Shown here piece by piece: positions 1 to 11,164 of a DNA stretch of 64,000 bases (positions are counted from its first letter, which is position 1; each line of letters begins with the position of its first letter). The translations under genes and the position numbers were made by a program. The DNA lies in contig JALGQZ010000003.1 of NCBI GenBank assembly GCA_023105745.1, positions 76,048,696 through 76,112,695 of the forward strand, given 5' to 3'. Under the pieces are notes generated by a model that was not told the DNA's origin, did no database searches, and was given only the letters and a program-made list of their open reading frames with translations. Origin of the DNA: Austropuccinia psidii. Taxonomy: Eukaryota > Basidiomycota > Pucciniomycetes > Pucciniales > Sphaerophragmiaceae.

Positions 1-1439
1 ATTATTAATTATTAAGATATATGCAGAGCTCATCCCATCCATGGAATAAAAAATTAAACATCTCATATGAAGTTGATGAGTTTATGACCTTAATAATCTT
101 GAAATAGATTTCTTAATTTATGAATAATACATAATTAGAATTCAGATTATCAGGAGTAATTAAGAAAACAGTCTTTAACTTTCTCAAAACTGAATTTCCT
201 CAAATGTTTGCAGGACAACTTTATATGCTATATTTTATCACTTAATATAAGATGATATATAGATTACATGTATATTTGAAATAATCAAAATCTACATATC
301 TATGAATACCTTAGACAAATAATTTATGTCTCTTTGCAACAATAGGACTCCTATACCATATTAAGGAAAAAAGCTTGTATAAATAGGTTCTTTTGACAAA
401 TTTATTTCTAAAAATATCTCTATAAAGATGCTGTGAGTCTTTTAAATTCAAAATAATCTTAATAATCTCATAAAATCTAATGGTATGATAAATTTAGAAT
501 AATAATCTATTTAGAAATTGGAGGTAAACAGATCATATAAACAGCTCTCTAAAGCTCTTTTGAAAGATAATATGAGAAGATTTACTGTTTTTCTTTGGTA
601 TCTATCCTTCCCAAAATGGCTAAAGTATTTATCAAATTAAAATGTTACAAAGTGAGGCCAGAGAAATATATTGGGCCCTTTGGGGAATTGAGCTTTTAGT
701 GGCATAAATATCACTTCAGAGCCATATCCAATCAAAATATAAAATGGTCTTAATAATGTCTCAAGTCTTGAATCTTAAGTATTAAGAATTTATCAAGGAA
801 TTGACCCATTCAACCTTCTTTTTTTGATGGGACTTTATGAACAGTGTCTTTTCACAAATTTTCAAACCCATGTTTGAACTTTTTTAACAAACAATAAATT
901 GATTATAAAAAAGAATAATTGATAATTTCATTTTATCACTGAAAATATGATAAACATTTGTGAATATATATTTTTTGAAACAATTAAAGCTCTGTTAAGC
1001 TTGCAAAAAGTAGGAAAAAATGATCAATCTGAATGTTGACAAAATTTGAACAGGTTTACAGGGAAATCAAACTTTTATATATATTTTCTACATAATCCTA
1101 TTTTGTATTGGCATATAGCTATCAGATATCAAGTGAAATGGCCCTGTACTCTTTAAAAATACAAATTATTCTCATTTATCATTAGTTTGATCAGCATGCT
1201 ATTGAATTTACAAGCTCCAACTGCTCTTTCCAAAATTAATTTATAATATGAATATTTTTTGATTTTATTGTTGAAAGAGAAAAAAGAAACAAAAAAACCC
1301 AAAAAACTCTCAAAAACATTCTTTTAGCAAAGATTTTGAATAATATAATAGAAAGACATTAAAAGAAGAAGGATAAAAAATTGGAAAATGTACAGTGCAT
1401 TTGTTAATATTCTTTAAATCCAAATTGTTTCATACTTTT
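1..1439. other. AT-rich flank without recognisable gene
   Basis: No ORF with recognisable protein similarity, no LTR terminus and no RNA gene was seen here. The sequence is AT-rich with short homopolymer runs, for example the A-rich stretch near 1280-1310. It is the flank into which E1 inserted: its last five bases (CTTTT, 1435-1439) recur directly after E1 at 12602-12606. Confidence 0.6.
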
Positions 1440-2876
1440 TGTCAGGCTGAGTCTATGATAAAGGTGTATAATAGTATTTACAAGCTCCAACTATGACTGT
1501 GACATGGTAAAAATGGTTTAAAAAGAATTTCATTCATAATAATGAAGGGCTTTTATGGTGATAAAAGGGATTTACTATTGTATAATAGTGGTGGTGAGCG
1601 CTGCTAAAAGCCCACGGTGCAGTCTTACCAGTTGGGTCACTATAATAAGAGCTACAATAACTAAGTTTAAAGTATAACATAATTATTTTCCAGTAGTATA
1701 AGTGTTTTCAACAGTTGTACTAGGTAGGAATTCAAGAGAAGGATGAGGAAACCTTTTCTGGCTGTGAAAAGGCCCCTTTTTATCCTAAAATGGGGTGAAA
1801 AGGCTTCTAGACCTTTCCACGTAGAGGAAGTGTAGATTTTTCACTCCCAAGTACTGGCTTGTGGTTTTCTCAAAGCCTGTATAGCCTGGGTTTGGCTCAG
1901 ATGTGGCTTTGAAACCACATCTGGGCAGTTTTCACAAATACAGGGTGAAAAAGTTCATCTGGGTACCACATAGCCTAATGCTGACGTGTATTACGTGTAG
2001 AATGCTGTACAGAACCTCTATGGGACCCAAGTATTGAATGAACTATGAGGTATTGAAGTATAAAAATGATTCTTCATCTGTGTTACACCTCATAATCATG
2101 GTTATGGGATACTATCCCACTATAAGGCTGTATTGGCCAGACTGTGATATTCTGACCTTCAAACAGCCATACCTTTGTCAGTTTTTGAGATATCAACCTC
2201 AGGATTGGCTCAGTGTGTAGCCCTGGATGTTTAATACACAATGGCACCCCATTTGGTATGGTTATTATTAAATATGGCAAAGTTATGCAATGTACAAGTT
2301 TTCTTATACACATTGATGATTTGTCCAAAAACTGTATGAAGCTTGTTTGCTCCATATCTTCTGTTCTAGATGGGATATGGGGAAATGGATGGCACCATCA
2401 GATAGCCCTGATTGTTCTCTTTCCAAAAAGACCCTAATTTAAGTATCTCACACTAAAACTGTAGAAGTTAGATTGGAGGTGAATATTTTAATAACCCTTA
2501 TTTGACCTCATTTTGATCATAACTTCTGTATTTCTGGGGCTAGCTCAGTTTGGCCAGTACCATTAGATAGCCCTGACTTAGAGCTTCATTTCAAATACCC
2601 ATTTGATGGGGTTAAGCCTCTTCTTATTGATTTCAGATGAGATGTGAAAATTAAGGTTTATGTTCAGCAACAACTTTGAGCAGGAATAACTTTGTTATTC
2701 TTTGTTCTATGATGATGGGAGTTGAATATTTGGAAAGGGGTGAGTTTTGCCTTCGTTTTGATACTTTATGAGCTGATTTGTCTCAGCTCCATGTTTTTGT
2801 GGTATCTTGGCTATGCCATTGATTTGTGGTATTTGGCTGTCATGCTTGTGCTCTGGTTTTGAGTCCCAGGCTGACA
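1440..2876 (-). repeat. 3' LTR of E1 (family F1)
   Basis: Direct repeat of 11165-12601 with the same length. It is the 3' LTR because the element reads on the minus strand and a polypurine tract lies just inside it at 2877-2895. The short ORFs inside are not coding. Confidence 0.95.
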
Positions 2877-2895
2877 TACCCTCCCTCCAAAAAAG
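2877..2895 (-). promoter_or_regulatory. Polypurine tract of E1
   Basis: On the minus strand this reads CTTTTTTGGAGGGAGGGTA directly before the 3' LTR, the expected primer for plus-strand DNA synthesis. Equivalent tracts of the form T-run, GGnGG, AGGGAA occur in E4, E5 and E6. Confidence 0.8.
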
Positions 2896-2899
2896 GCTC

Positions 2900-3541
2900 A
2901 TCACTGATGAGACTATTCAGTCCTCCTAGAGGCCCTGAAGCTCCTTAGATGAAGGTTCCCATCTGGTATGGCATCTTCTTCCAACCACTTGTCTTTGTCT
3001 GCTGTCTGGTTCTTGAATCTGACTAAGTACTGTGTCTTTGATCCTTAACATTAAGTCTTATCTTCCTGGCATTGATTATCTTCTTCACAGGTCCAGGGGA
3101 ATCCTCCATTTACACTATTTCTGGTGGTGTGGGGTTTTTCTTCCTGGAGGGGAATTTGTCCTCCTATGTCTGGAAGTATGGCTTGACTAAACTCACTGGA
3201 AAGACTGGGTGTTTCCTAAAGTATTCTTCTGTGAGATTGACTTCCACTGCATTTTTTCCTATCAATTTAATGATAGTGAAGGGCCCTACAAATGAGTCTC
3301 TCATTTTCATAGGTCCTTTGAGATTATTGAAGTTCAGTGTAGACATTAATACTTGGTCCCCTTCTTTAAAGTCAGGTTCCATGTGTGATTTGTCCCACAT
3401 CTATCTATGATATTCTTTTGCCTAAGCTATGCATTTAGCAGCTGTGTCACAAGAACTCTTCCATATTTAATGGAAATCTTTGGTTTTGGGGTGGATGGTC
3501 AGAAGATTTTTCTTCAAGTGATCCACAGGTAATAGGGGATT
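2900..3541 (-). pseudogene. E1 integrase C-terminal domain and chromodomain-like tail (broken)
   Basis: A 78-residue open segment (3400-3164) carries the integrase C-terminal module: KVGD-like loop (FKEGDQVL), the LNFNNLKGP segment, a GPFTI motif as in the GPY/F domain, and the family phrase HPVFPVSLVKPY. Downstream, near 3040-2900, another frame encodes a DKWL...IPDG segment matching the chromodomain-like ending of E4, E5 and E6. In intact relatives this tail helps direct integration, probably toward heterochromatin; that is inference from chromoviruses. Between 3541 and 3400 the frame is interrupted, so the domains are no longer joined to the core. Confidence 0.8.
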
Positions 3542-4456
3542 TCACCCTTTCTCTACCAGTGCAGGTGATTTTCCTGTGGTAGAGTTCTGACTCATATTAT
3601 AAGACAGCCGGAAAGCTGGTAGAAGGGTAACCCAGTCATGGGTGTATCCTTCATGGTCCTGGTACTCCATGCCACAGGAACAGAATATTCTAAGGATGTC
3701 CTTCATTTTCTGCATCATCCTTTCAGCTAATCCATCTGTTTGTGGATGGTAAGCTATGGAAAATGCAAGCTTGGTGCCAAGCCTATCATACAAGTTTGTC
3801 CAAATTTCAGACGTGAACTTTGGATCCCTATCACTAATAATTATGTTTGGGACTCCACAGGTAGATATGATGTTCTTCCAAAATAACAGAGCAGTATCCA
3901 GGGCTGTGTCCTCCTTGTGGCATGGTAGGCACCTCATACTTTTGCTGAAACTATCAAATATGATAAAGCAAGCATTGAAGTTTTCTTTGCCTCCCGGGAC
4001 AAGTCCTGTATCCCAGTCCATGTTGATGGTTTCCCCTGGGCGTTTGGGTTCCTCTATGTGTTGAAGTAACCCATACTTCTTCCCATTTTTGGTATTTTCC
4101 TTCTGGAATCTCTCACAAGTGTTGATGTATTCACTCAAATCTTGCTCCCATTTGGGCTACCAAGCTGTGCTTGCTACTATTTCCTTGGTCCTGTCTTCAC
4201 TTATGTGTCCTATATAGGGGTAGACATGGCATTCTTGTAGGATCAAGGATATATGGTCTCTGTCTATTATTGTGAGTGCACTAGTGTGTTTCTCTCTATG
4301 GTAGAGCAGGTAATCTATAAGGAAGACTCTTTTGTAATAATAGTCCCACAACCAGGGTTCCTCTAACTGAGATTCCAGTTCTGGGGTCCTGTACTTTTGT
4401 TGAAGGAGTTGCAACAATATGCCACACTTTTTGTGTTTGGCATATGTCTTCATCAC
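3542..4456 (-). pseudogene. E1 integrase: zinc-binding and catalytic core (broken)
   Basis: The upstream segment (4456-4157) contains the first half of the HHCC zinc domain (HVYPYIGHISEDRT). The following segment (4138-3542, 198 residues) holds the DDE core: first Asp in NMDWDTGL, second in [10 protein letters not shown], and Glu in GLAERMMQ within the family signature [12 protein letters not shown]. The CX2C half of the zinc domain reads NTCERFQ, so a cysteine has been lost. A stop between 4157 and 4138 separates the two parts. The product would have inserted element DNA into the genome. It follows RNase H and precedes the C-terminal module, the usual Ty3/gypsy order. Confidence 0.88.
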
Positions 4457-5451
4457 TGCATTGAAGAATTAATTATGCAGTTCTGAGGAACTTATTCCCA
4501 TATGGGAGTTTCTGTTCCTTCTGAAGCAGTTTTTCCACTGTCTGGGGTACCACTTTCTGGTGCCCATTCAGAGAATTTGAAGTTTTTCCTCCTATCTATT
4601 TCCATGAAATGGATAGCAATCTTGGCTTCTACTTCAGGCCCATATGTTGGATTGCTTTTGACATTATCCAGTGGCCATCTGCTGAGGCCATCTGCATTGG
4701 TATGACTTCTACCTTCTTTTTATATGATGGTCATGTTTCCTCCATACTCTTGGATGTCTATTTTCCACCTCAACATGTGTCTATTGGTAGTCTTCATGTT
4801 TAGTAAAGACTTCAAGGCTGTGCAGTCTGTGTAGACTTCAAAGACTGCACCCTCCAAATAATAATGGAGTTTCTCTAGAGCCCAGACTAAGCAAAGGCAT
4901 TCAGTCTGGGTGGCCTCATATCTGGCTTCTTAATCTTTCAGTTTCCTAGAGATGTAAAATATTACTCCCTCTCTTGGTTCACCATCCACTATTTGTCTCT
5001 GGTGAAGGGCTTCTCCCAAGCCTTGGATACATGCTGCATCTATGTATAACATGAATGGTAGTTCAAATTCAAGTAAGATGAGTACAGGTGCATTTGTGAG
5101 TTAATTTTTGATACTCTCATATTCATCCCTTCTTTCCTTGGTAATCTCAAAAACTACATCTTTTGAACATAACTTGTATAAACTACTAGCTATGTGGGCA
5201 AAATGTTTGATGTGGTTTGTATAGTAGCTAGCAAACCCAAGGAAAGATTGCATCTCTTTGATATTTCTTGGTACTGGCTCTTGCAGTACTGCTGCTACTT
5301 TGTTCTGGTCAATTGCCAGACTAAGACCTGAGACTTTATGTCCTATATCTAGTAGCTCTTGTTGGCCAAAATTGCACTTTTTAAGTGAAATTTTCAGGTT
5401 GATGGGTATGCATTTAGTTAGCACTTTGTCTATGTATTGCACATGGTCTTC
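4457..5451 (-). pseudogene. E1 reverse transcriptase thumb and RNase H (broken)
   Basis: The open part (5451-5101) continues the RT coding sequence directly after the F2 solo LTR insertion: [15 protein letters not shown], then [13 protein letters not shown], the conserved connection after the palm. RNase H begins near 5060 with LYIDAAC and GLGEALHQ, and continues through [11 protein letters not shown] and the NADGLSRWP ending near 4680. Stops scattered from 5100 to 4460 mean no full domain can be made. RNase H would have removed the RNA strand during reverse transcription. Confidence 0.82.
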
Positions 5452-6211
5452 TGTCACAGGGGCTCTTCGAAGTGAAGAGGGCCTGGCACTCAGTAAACTG
5501 GGACTCACTTATGGAGGGCTCAAAGATAAGATAAAAGGGGATACACTTAAGAGTGTTAAAGATAAATTGCTAAAGAATAAATATAAGAAAAGCAGCAACA
5601 CAAGATAAGAGTAAAAGAATAGAAGAGCCAACCACAAACAAGTCCAAGTCCACTGTTTCAACCTGTCAGAATGGAAAGAGAAGGGTTAATAAGGATATGG
5701 CCACCCAACTCATACTGTACAGGCGAAGAGAGAAATGCAAAGACTAACTTAAGATTAAATAATTATAATACCCAAAATAAGGATAAGAGTAATTATAAAA
5801 TAATAAATAAACTAAATTAATTAACTGGGGAAAAGTCCCCAGGGGGGAGAAAGGGGGGCTGGTATATGTGAGAATCACCAGCCCTGATCCAGAGGAAGAA
5901 TTTTCATGAGAACAATTGATGATTGAATTGAGTCTGGCCAATACAGGTCCTGTACAGCTGTACAGAACCTGTACAAGAGGTGTGGTGTATTTGAGTGATC
6001 ATACAGTTCCATACTGGTGTATTGAAACTGTATTGGGTGAATCCAACCTGTACAGGTATTGACAGGCTGTATTGATGTACCAAGCTGTATGCATGTTTCA
6101 GAATGAAGATTGCTGAAACTGACTGCTGATGCAGATACTGGATTTGCTGATTTGAGGTGTTTGAGTGGGTGTATGAATGAATACCCTTACCCCTGATGGA
6201 TGGGTGTTACA
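5452..6211. repeat. Solo LTR, family F2, inside E1 pol
   Basis: A 760-bp block beginning TGTCACAGGGGCTC and ending GGGTGTTACA, flanked on both sides by the 5-bp duplication TCTTC (5447-5451 and 6212-6216). It carries no internal coding region and sits just after the YIDD box of E1 RT. It is the reverse complement of the 10023-10779 block. The element orientation of this family is not certain because no full-length copy is present. A 65-codon ORF (5941-5744, minus, TTG start) is shared with the other copy, but its meaning is unclear. Confidence 0.92.
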
Positions 6212-7194
6212 TCTTCACATGTCTCTGTGTATATAATGATGTCATCAATATATACTATGATTCAGCCTTCCAATATTTATTCTTGAAATATTGTGTCCAT
6301 CATCCTTTGGAAGTGGGCTGGTGCATTTTTGATGACAAATGGCATCCTGGTATACTCATATATGCCCATATGGTATATGATTCTGAGTAATTTAATAGAG
6401 TTTGGTTTAACTCCATTCTGGTGGAAACCTTTTGTACAATCCATCTTGGTTATGTATTTGGCTTTTTCCAGCTTGTCTAAGGAATGAGGTATCTTGGGTA
6501 TAGGGTACCTGTCAGCTATTGTGTAGTTATTCAGAGCTCTGAAATCTCCACACAGCCTGGACTTGCCATCATTCCCGGTGATCAGGACAGGAGTAGTAAT
6601 TTCTAATATTTCATTGTGTCCAATATTTCTGATGAAATCCATGTCCATGAGCTCATTGATATGTTTTTCAATTTCCTTCCTGGTTTCCAGACTTTCTGGG
6701 TATGGAGGTCTCCTGAGCATGGGTTGATGAGGTCTTTCCACATCCAGATACAGTTCTATATCATGGGCTCTAATTTTGCCTAGGGGTTCTTCACCAATGG
6801 GAAATGCTGGTCTGTCCTTTCTCAGCATCTTTAGTAAACTTAGTGTCTGTTTACTGGTGAGGGTAGTGCAAAACTGGACCTCTCTGAATTCATTCAGTAA
6901 TTCTTCTAGTGGATCCTGGGAAGATATTTGGTATATATAAAGTGAAAATTTCTTTTTCTTGTTGGTACAAATGGTAATGTGCCTGTTTTTACTATTGTAA
7001 ATATCAATATAATACATCCTCTGGTGATCTGTCCCCAGGAAGAACCCTTGGATGTGGGAATCCTCAAGCACTATAAGCTCTGGGTTGAGTCTGATATTAC
7101 CCTTCCTATGGGGTATAATTATCTCTTTGATAATTGTCTCAATTGAATTCATATTCCCTGAAGCCCTTTTGAAGTTCTTTGCCTTGCTTGGCAA
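6212..7194 (-). pseudogene. E1 protease C-terminus and reverse transcriptase (broken by solo LTR)
   Basis: The 305-residue open segment (7194-6277) starts with the second half of the aspartic protease (LEDSHIQGFFLGTD, the hydrophobic-Gly-x-Asp motif). It then enters RT: YLDVERPHQPMLRRPPYP, the fingers motif KSRLCGDFRALN, MDCTKGFHQ with the first catalytic Asp, and MPFVIKNAPAHFQRMM. The second and third catalytic Asp (YIDD) are at 6241-6252, just past a TGA stop. The RT gene is then interrupted by the F2 solo LTR and resumes at 5451. MPFVIKN replaces the usual MPFGIKN. Confidence 0.9.
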
Positions 7195-7975
7195 GAGTTG
7201 TTTCTCCTAATTTGGGATGTGGTTTTCCAGATAATCTCTGGGCACTATGGAGCAGTGTGCCCCGCTGTCAATGATCAATGGGTGTTGAGCATTGTCAATG
7301 CAAACAGTCATTTTTGTGGCTGTCCCATGTATGTATGCCATTACTTTGGTTGGTGTGACCAGGAATGTTTGTGCATCCTGTGTATGTTTGCACAAGTTTT
7401 TATGGGCAGTGTCTTGTGGCATGCCTGCTTCCAACTCTATGTCTTGCATTTTTAGTGGGGTTTCCTCTTGGTATTCCACTAGAAATTCTTCTCTTGGGTC
7501 CTGCTCTTCATCTGATGGCATCTCCCATAGAGTATGATTACAAATCCTCTTTTGGTGATTCCTCCTCTTGGACTTTCTCAATGGCATAGAATTTCTTCTT
7601 TGCCTTCGGACAGTTATTGGCATAGTGGTCTGTTGAACACCAATCATGAAAAGAATTTTTCTTCTTGGTTACTTCTGCCACCCTTTCCCTGGGGTTGTCT
7701 TTAAACTCCACCCTGAAAGGTTGTTTCTCTTTAAAACCACTGCTTTTATATGGGGTGTATTTCTCTATATTAGTTCTTTTCGTCACATCTTGTAAGGTAT
7801 TTGCAATGTCATCTAGAGTGCAACCTTGGTTGCATCTGCATTTTACTGCATGATATAGTTCTCCTGGCATTTGTGTCAGACGTTTGTACTTGCTCATCTG
7901 AATGTTTATTTGAGGATATATGGCTTTAAGCCTTTGAGACTGTCTAAGACACCATTCATATGGATATTTGTCCAC
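7195..7975 (-). pseudogene. E1 Gag C-terminus with damaged zinc knuckle, and protease N-terminus
   Basis: The 145-residue segment (7975-7538) holds the end of Gag. Its CCHC knuckle is damaged: it reads FHDWCSTDHYANNC, with both cysteines of the first CX2C pair lost or displaced. The overlapping segment in another frame (7647-7207) contains the retropepsin motif IIDSGAHCSI with the catalytic Asp, encoded at 7258-7269. The frame change between them suggests an indel near 7600. A break near 7200 separates it from the protease C-terminus. Confidence 0.85.
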
Positions 7976-9434
7976 TTAATACTTTTCATTCTCAAATGAC
8001 ATGGTCTTTTTCCATATCCAAGTACAATTTCTGTACTTTTGGATTATTTGACTCTTCTACCATGTTCAGTTTCTTCTGCCATGGATTTCTTTCATTTCTG
8101 TGTACCATATACAAGCATGTCCTTCAAATGCTGTATTGAGTATAGCAGTGATCCAGTAGTCTGGTATTCTTGGTACATCAATGAAGAGTCCATAAATGTA
8201 ACCTATGACCTCCATATGATCATATTCTCCTGTTCAGGAGAATTTGGGACAGCTTGAGGCCTCAGGAAGCTGTTTAACGGCTTCCTTCTCTGAATAAGAC
8301 ATACTATCTCTGTCCTGGTTTTATGATGGAGATCTTTCCTTATTCCTCAGCATAGCATCTGGCATGATTTCATCTTGATGATATGGACTATCCATAACAT
8401 GGCCTTGTGGTTTGGGCTTCAAGCTATGGTAGACATTAAACAGTTTGTTTATGTCTTGATCCAGACAATCCCTGTCCCTTTGCTGTGGTGTTGTTCTTCA
8501 AAGACTAGATTCAGTCTTTTGTTGGTTTATTCAAAGGATTTTCTCACTTGAGCATGTCCTTCTCGAAGGGTTTGGGCAATTTTATCCATGGAGGCTGTTA
8601 ATTTTTTCATCCTCTCATGGCTTTCTTCAAGTGCTGAAAACTGCTTTTGAGTTTGCTCAGCATATTGGGACATTTGTAACCACAGTGCATCATTGTTTAA
8701 GTTACTCTCAGGTGAGACAGAATTATGTTCAATCTGAGTGGGGGCAATATTTCTATTAAGGGGACTACTGATTCTAGAGTTATTCACAACTACTTCTGGC
8801 TCTTGTGCACTTCTTTCACCAAATCCAACAGCTTCTGGATCATTGGGTCTGAATCTCTCTTCCTTTGGTTGAAAGTGGTCTTGTTTTTTCCCTTGTATCC
8901 TTTTCTTCTCCTGGAAACTTCCTGGGATTGTGAAGAATGGTGACTCTTGGCCACTGATCTGTTGGTTTCTGAATGGTATGAAGCCACTGGAGAGCTGATT
9001 TGGCCTGCTCCTTGTGAGCCTGAAGGAATCTGAGTGTGCCCTGTCTGGGTCAGCTGTTCTTCTATAGCTTGGATAGTGGCTTGATTCTACTTCATCCTGT
9101 TTGCCCTCACCTCCAGGAGTCTGAACTTCCTGGTGGGATTCCAACCTTTGGTGATTACCATAAGGTCTTTGAAGTCTATCTCTTTGGAAAATATCTTCTG
9201 GAAAGTTGCCTCAAGTTCTGCCCAGTGAGATGCCAGGTTGAAACTCTTGTTAGTTTGAGGTTCCTGTTGAATTGGAAAGCGAATCGCAAAGGGGGTATGA
9301 TTTCCCTCAGTATCTTGCCATCCACCACTATGTCCAAGGTATCCTCTTCCAGGTCTTCTGGTTCTGGACAAGCCTTCTCTGTCCTCTGGCTGGTTCCTTT
9401 TTAAGCCAAGGTCTCTGAGGTGTACAGGTGACAT
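7976..9434 (-). pseudogene. E1 Gag, N-terminal and core region (broken)
   Basis: Two overlapping open segments in different frames (9434-9087 and 9144-8527) encode a hydrophilic, proline-, serine- and glutamine-rich Gag N-terminus beginning MSPVHLRDLG, followed by a likely coiled coil (LQMSQYAEQTQKQFSALEESHERMKK). From 8526 to 7976 the Gag core can be followed only in pieces. Gag would have formed the cytoplasmic particle that packages element RNA. The assignment rests on position before the knuckle and protease and on recognition of the rust-element wording. Confidence 0.75.
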
Positions 9435-9474
9435 ATCAGCGTTTGCAAGAAGTCAAAAACTTTATGTTTGTAAA

Positions 9475-9786
9475 TTATTTACATTTGACTGTGCCTTGTA
9501 CAAATTTGTTGTCTGCTGCTTTTGGCAATTTTTGTTTAGAGGTTTCAACTGGGTTAATTGTGGTAATCTTCCCTGTACAAGTTGTTAAGGTTGGTTTACC
9601 TTGTATTGAAGCAGACTTTTGTGGTTTTCTATTCCTCTGAGTGGCAATGGGTGTCCAGCTTTTTGCTGTGATAAGGCCTTGACTATGCCTCTTTCCTTTG
9701 CCCTTGCTACCCTCTAGTTCTGAGGGTGTCACTGGTGTGTTGGCCAGTGACTGGGTTTGTAGTGGGATGTAGTTTTCTTCCACCAA
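9475..9786 (-). pseudogene. E1 leader ORF upstream of Gag
   Basis: A 103-codon open segment without an ATG start (first codon of the ORF is TTG), rich in Thr, Lys, Pro and Gln, with no recognised domain. It sits between the 5' LTR and Gag, as do the leader ORFs of E3 and E5, and ends at a GTAAAT that could be a weakened splice donor. It may be an exon fused to Gag by splicing, as proposed for E3, but no convincing acceptor is visible here. Confidence 0.45.
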
Positions 9787-10022
9787 AATAAAACAGGAAA
9801 ATAGGGCTTAATGCCAGTTAAGACTTTTTGATATGCTGTTTGCACGTCTAATAATGGCCTCTGGGCTTATATATTCCTATATTATGACCTTGTATAATGA
9901 CAGTGTAATTGAATTAACAATTCCACATCAGAAATACAGCTTACAGATATCTAGTACACTGCTTGTATACCAATATCTCACAGAATAACTTGTAATTAGC
10001 AAGTATAATCTGAAAAGGTGTG
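9787..10022 (-). other. E1 leader, first part, no gene seen
   Basis: AT-rich sequence between the leader ORF and the solo LTR at 10023. Nothing coding was recognised. Confidence 0.5.
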
Positions 10023-10779
10023 TGTAACAACCATCCGTCAGGGGAAGGGTATTCATTCATACACCCACTCAAACACCTCAAATCAGCAAATCCAGTATCT
10101 GCATCAGCATTCAGTTTCAGCAATCTTCATTCTGAAACATGCATACAGCTTGGTACATCAATACAGCCTGTCAATACCTGTACAGGTTGGATTCACCCAA
10201 TACAGTTTCAATACACCAGTATGAAATTGTATGATCACTCAAATACACCACACCTCTTGTACAGGTTCTGTACAGCTGTACAGGACCTTTATTGGCCAGA
10301 CTCAATTCAATCATCAATCATTATCATGAAAATTTTTCCTCTGGATCTGGGCTGGCGATTCTCACATATACCAGCCCCTCTTTCTCCCCCCTGGGGACTT
10401 TTCCCCAGGTAATTAATTTAGTTTATTTATTATTTCATAATTATTCTTATCCTTATTTTGGGTATTATAATTATTTAATTTTAAGTTAGTCTTTGCATTT
10501 CTCTCTTTGCCTGTACAGTATGAGTTGGGTGGCCATATCCTTATTAACCCTTCTCTTTCCATTCTGACAGGTTGAAACAGTGGACTTGGACTTGTTTGTG
10601 GTTGGCTCTTCTATTTCTTTATTCTTATTCTTTGTTGCTGCTTTCTTATTTTTATTCTTTTAGTAATTCATCTTTAACCCTCTTAAGTGTATCCCTCTTA
10701 CCATATCTTTGAGCCCTCCATAAGTGAGTCCCAGCTTACTGAGTGCCAGGCCCTCTTCACATGAAGAGCCCCTGTGACA
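10023..10779. repeat. Solo LTR, family F2, in E1 leader, inverted relative to 5452-6211
   Basis: A 757-bp block beginning TGTAACAACC and ending CCTGTGACA, flanked by the 5-bp duplication GTGTG (10018-10022 and 10780-10784). It is the reverse complement of the solo LTR at 5452-6211 along its whole length. It lies in the 5' leader of E1 and does not break E1 coding sequence. Confidence 0.92.
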
Positions 10780-11145
10780 GTGTGGTATGTAAGAGGGTAA
10801 TTGAATCAACAATACACCCAACCAGGCCTTGTCTGTTGGTTTTACAGTAAGAGGTGTCCTTATTTAATTGAAAAAAGGACTATATTAGTGGCTTAAAGTG
10901 TTTTTATATGTAAAAGACACCAAAAATAAGGGTTGGTGTGGTGATTAAACTATAATCAACCATGCAATAATATAATCAAAAAAGATAAAGATAGTGGTAT
11001 ATAACATATACCACTAAAGATGTATATAAGATATATTATATATATTTTTTTTTTACGAAATTATGCCTAAAAAGATAAAACCATATGTCAGAATATAAGA
11101 AAATAAGTAAAAAAACTCACTTATAAGGTCCAAAAAGTCAAAAAA
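10780..11145 (-). other. E1 leader, part next to the PBS
   Basis: Untranslated AT-rich leader with no recognised coding sequence. It holds the short perfect inverted repeat at 10993-11015 and a T-rich stretch near 11046. Confidence 0.55.
10993..11015. repeat. Perfect 10-bp inverted repeat in E1 leader
   Basis: AGTGGTATAT and its exact reverse complement are separated by AAC, so the leader RNA could form a 10-bp hairpin with a three-base loop. It is about 150 bases from the PBS, a region where packaging or priming structures are common in LTR elements. AT-rich context means it could also be chance. Confidence 0.6.
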
Positions 11146-11164
11146 CATGACCAGGCCCCCAAAA
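11146..11164 (-). promoter_or_regulatory. Primer-binding site of E1
   Basis: On the minus strand the bases directly inside the 5' LTR read TTTTGGGGGCCTGGTCATG. The position and the TGG start fit a tRNA primer site. The same core (TTTGGG, then GCCTGG) follows the 5' LTRs of E4 and E5, and a weaker version (GCCCAG) follows that of E3. The priming tRNA was not identified. Confidence 0.7.
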
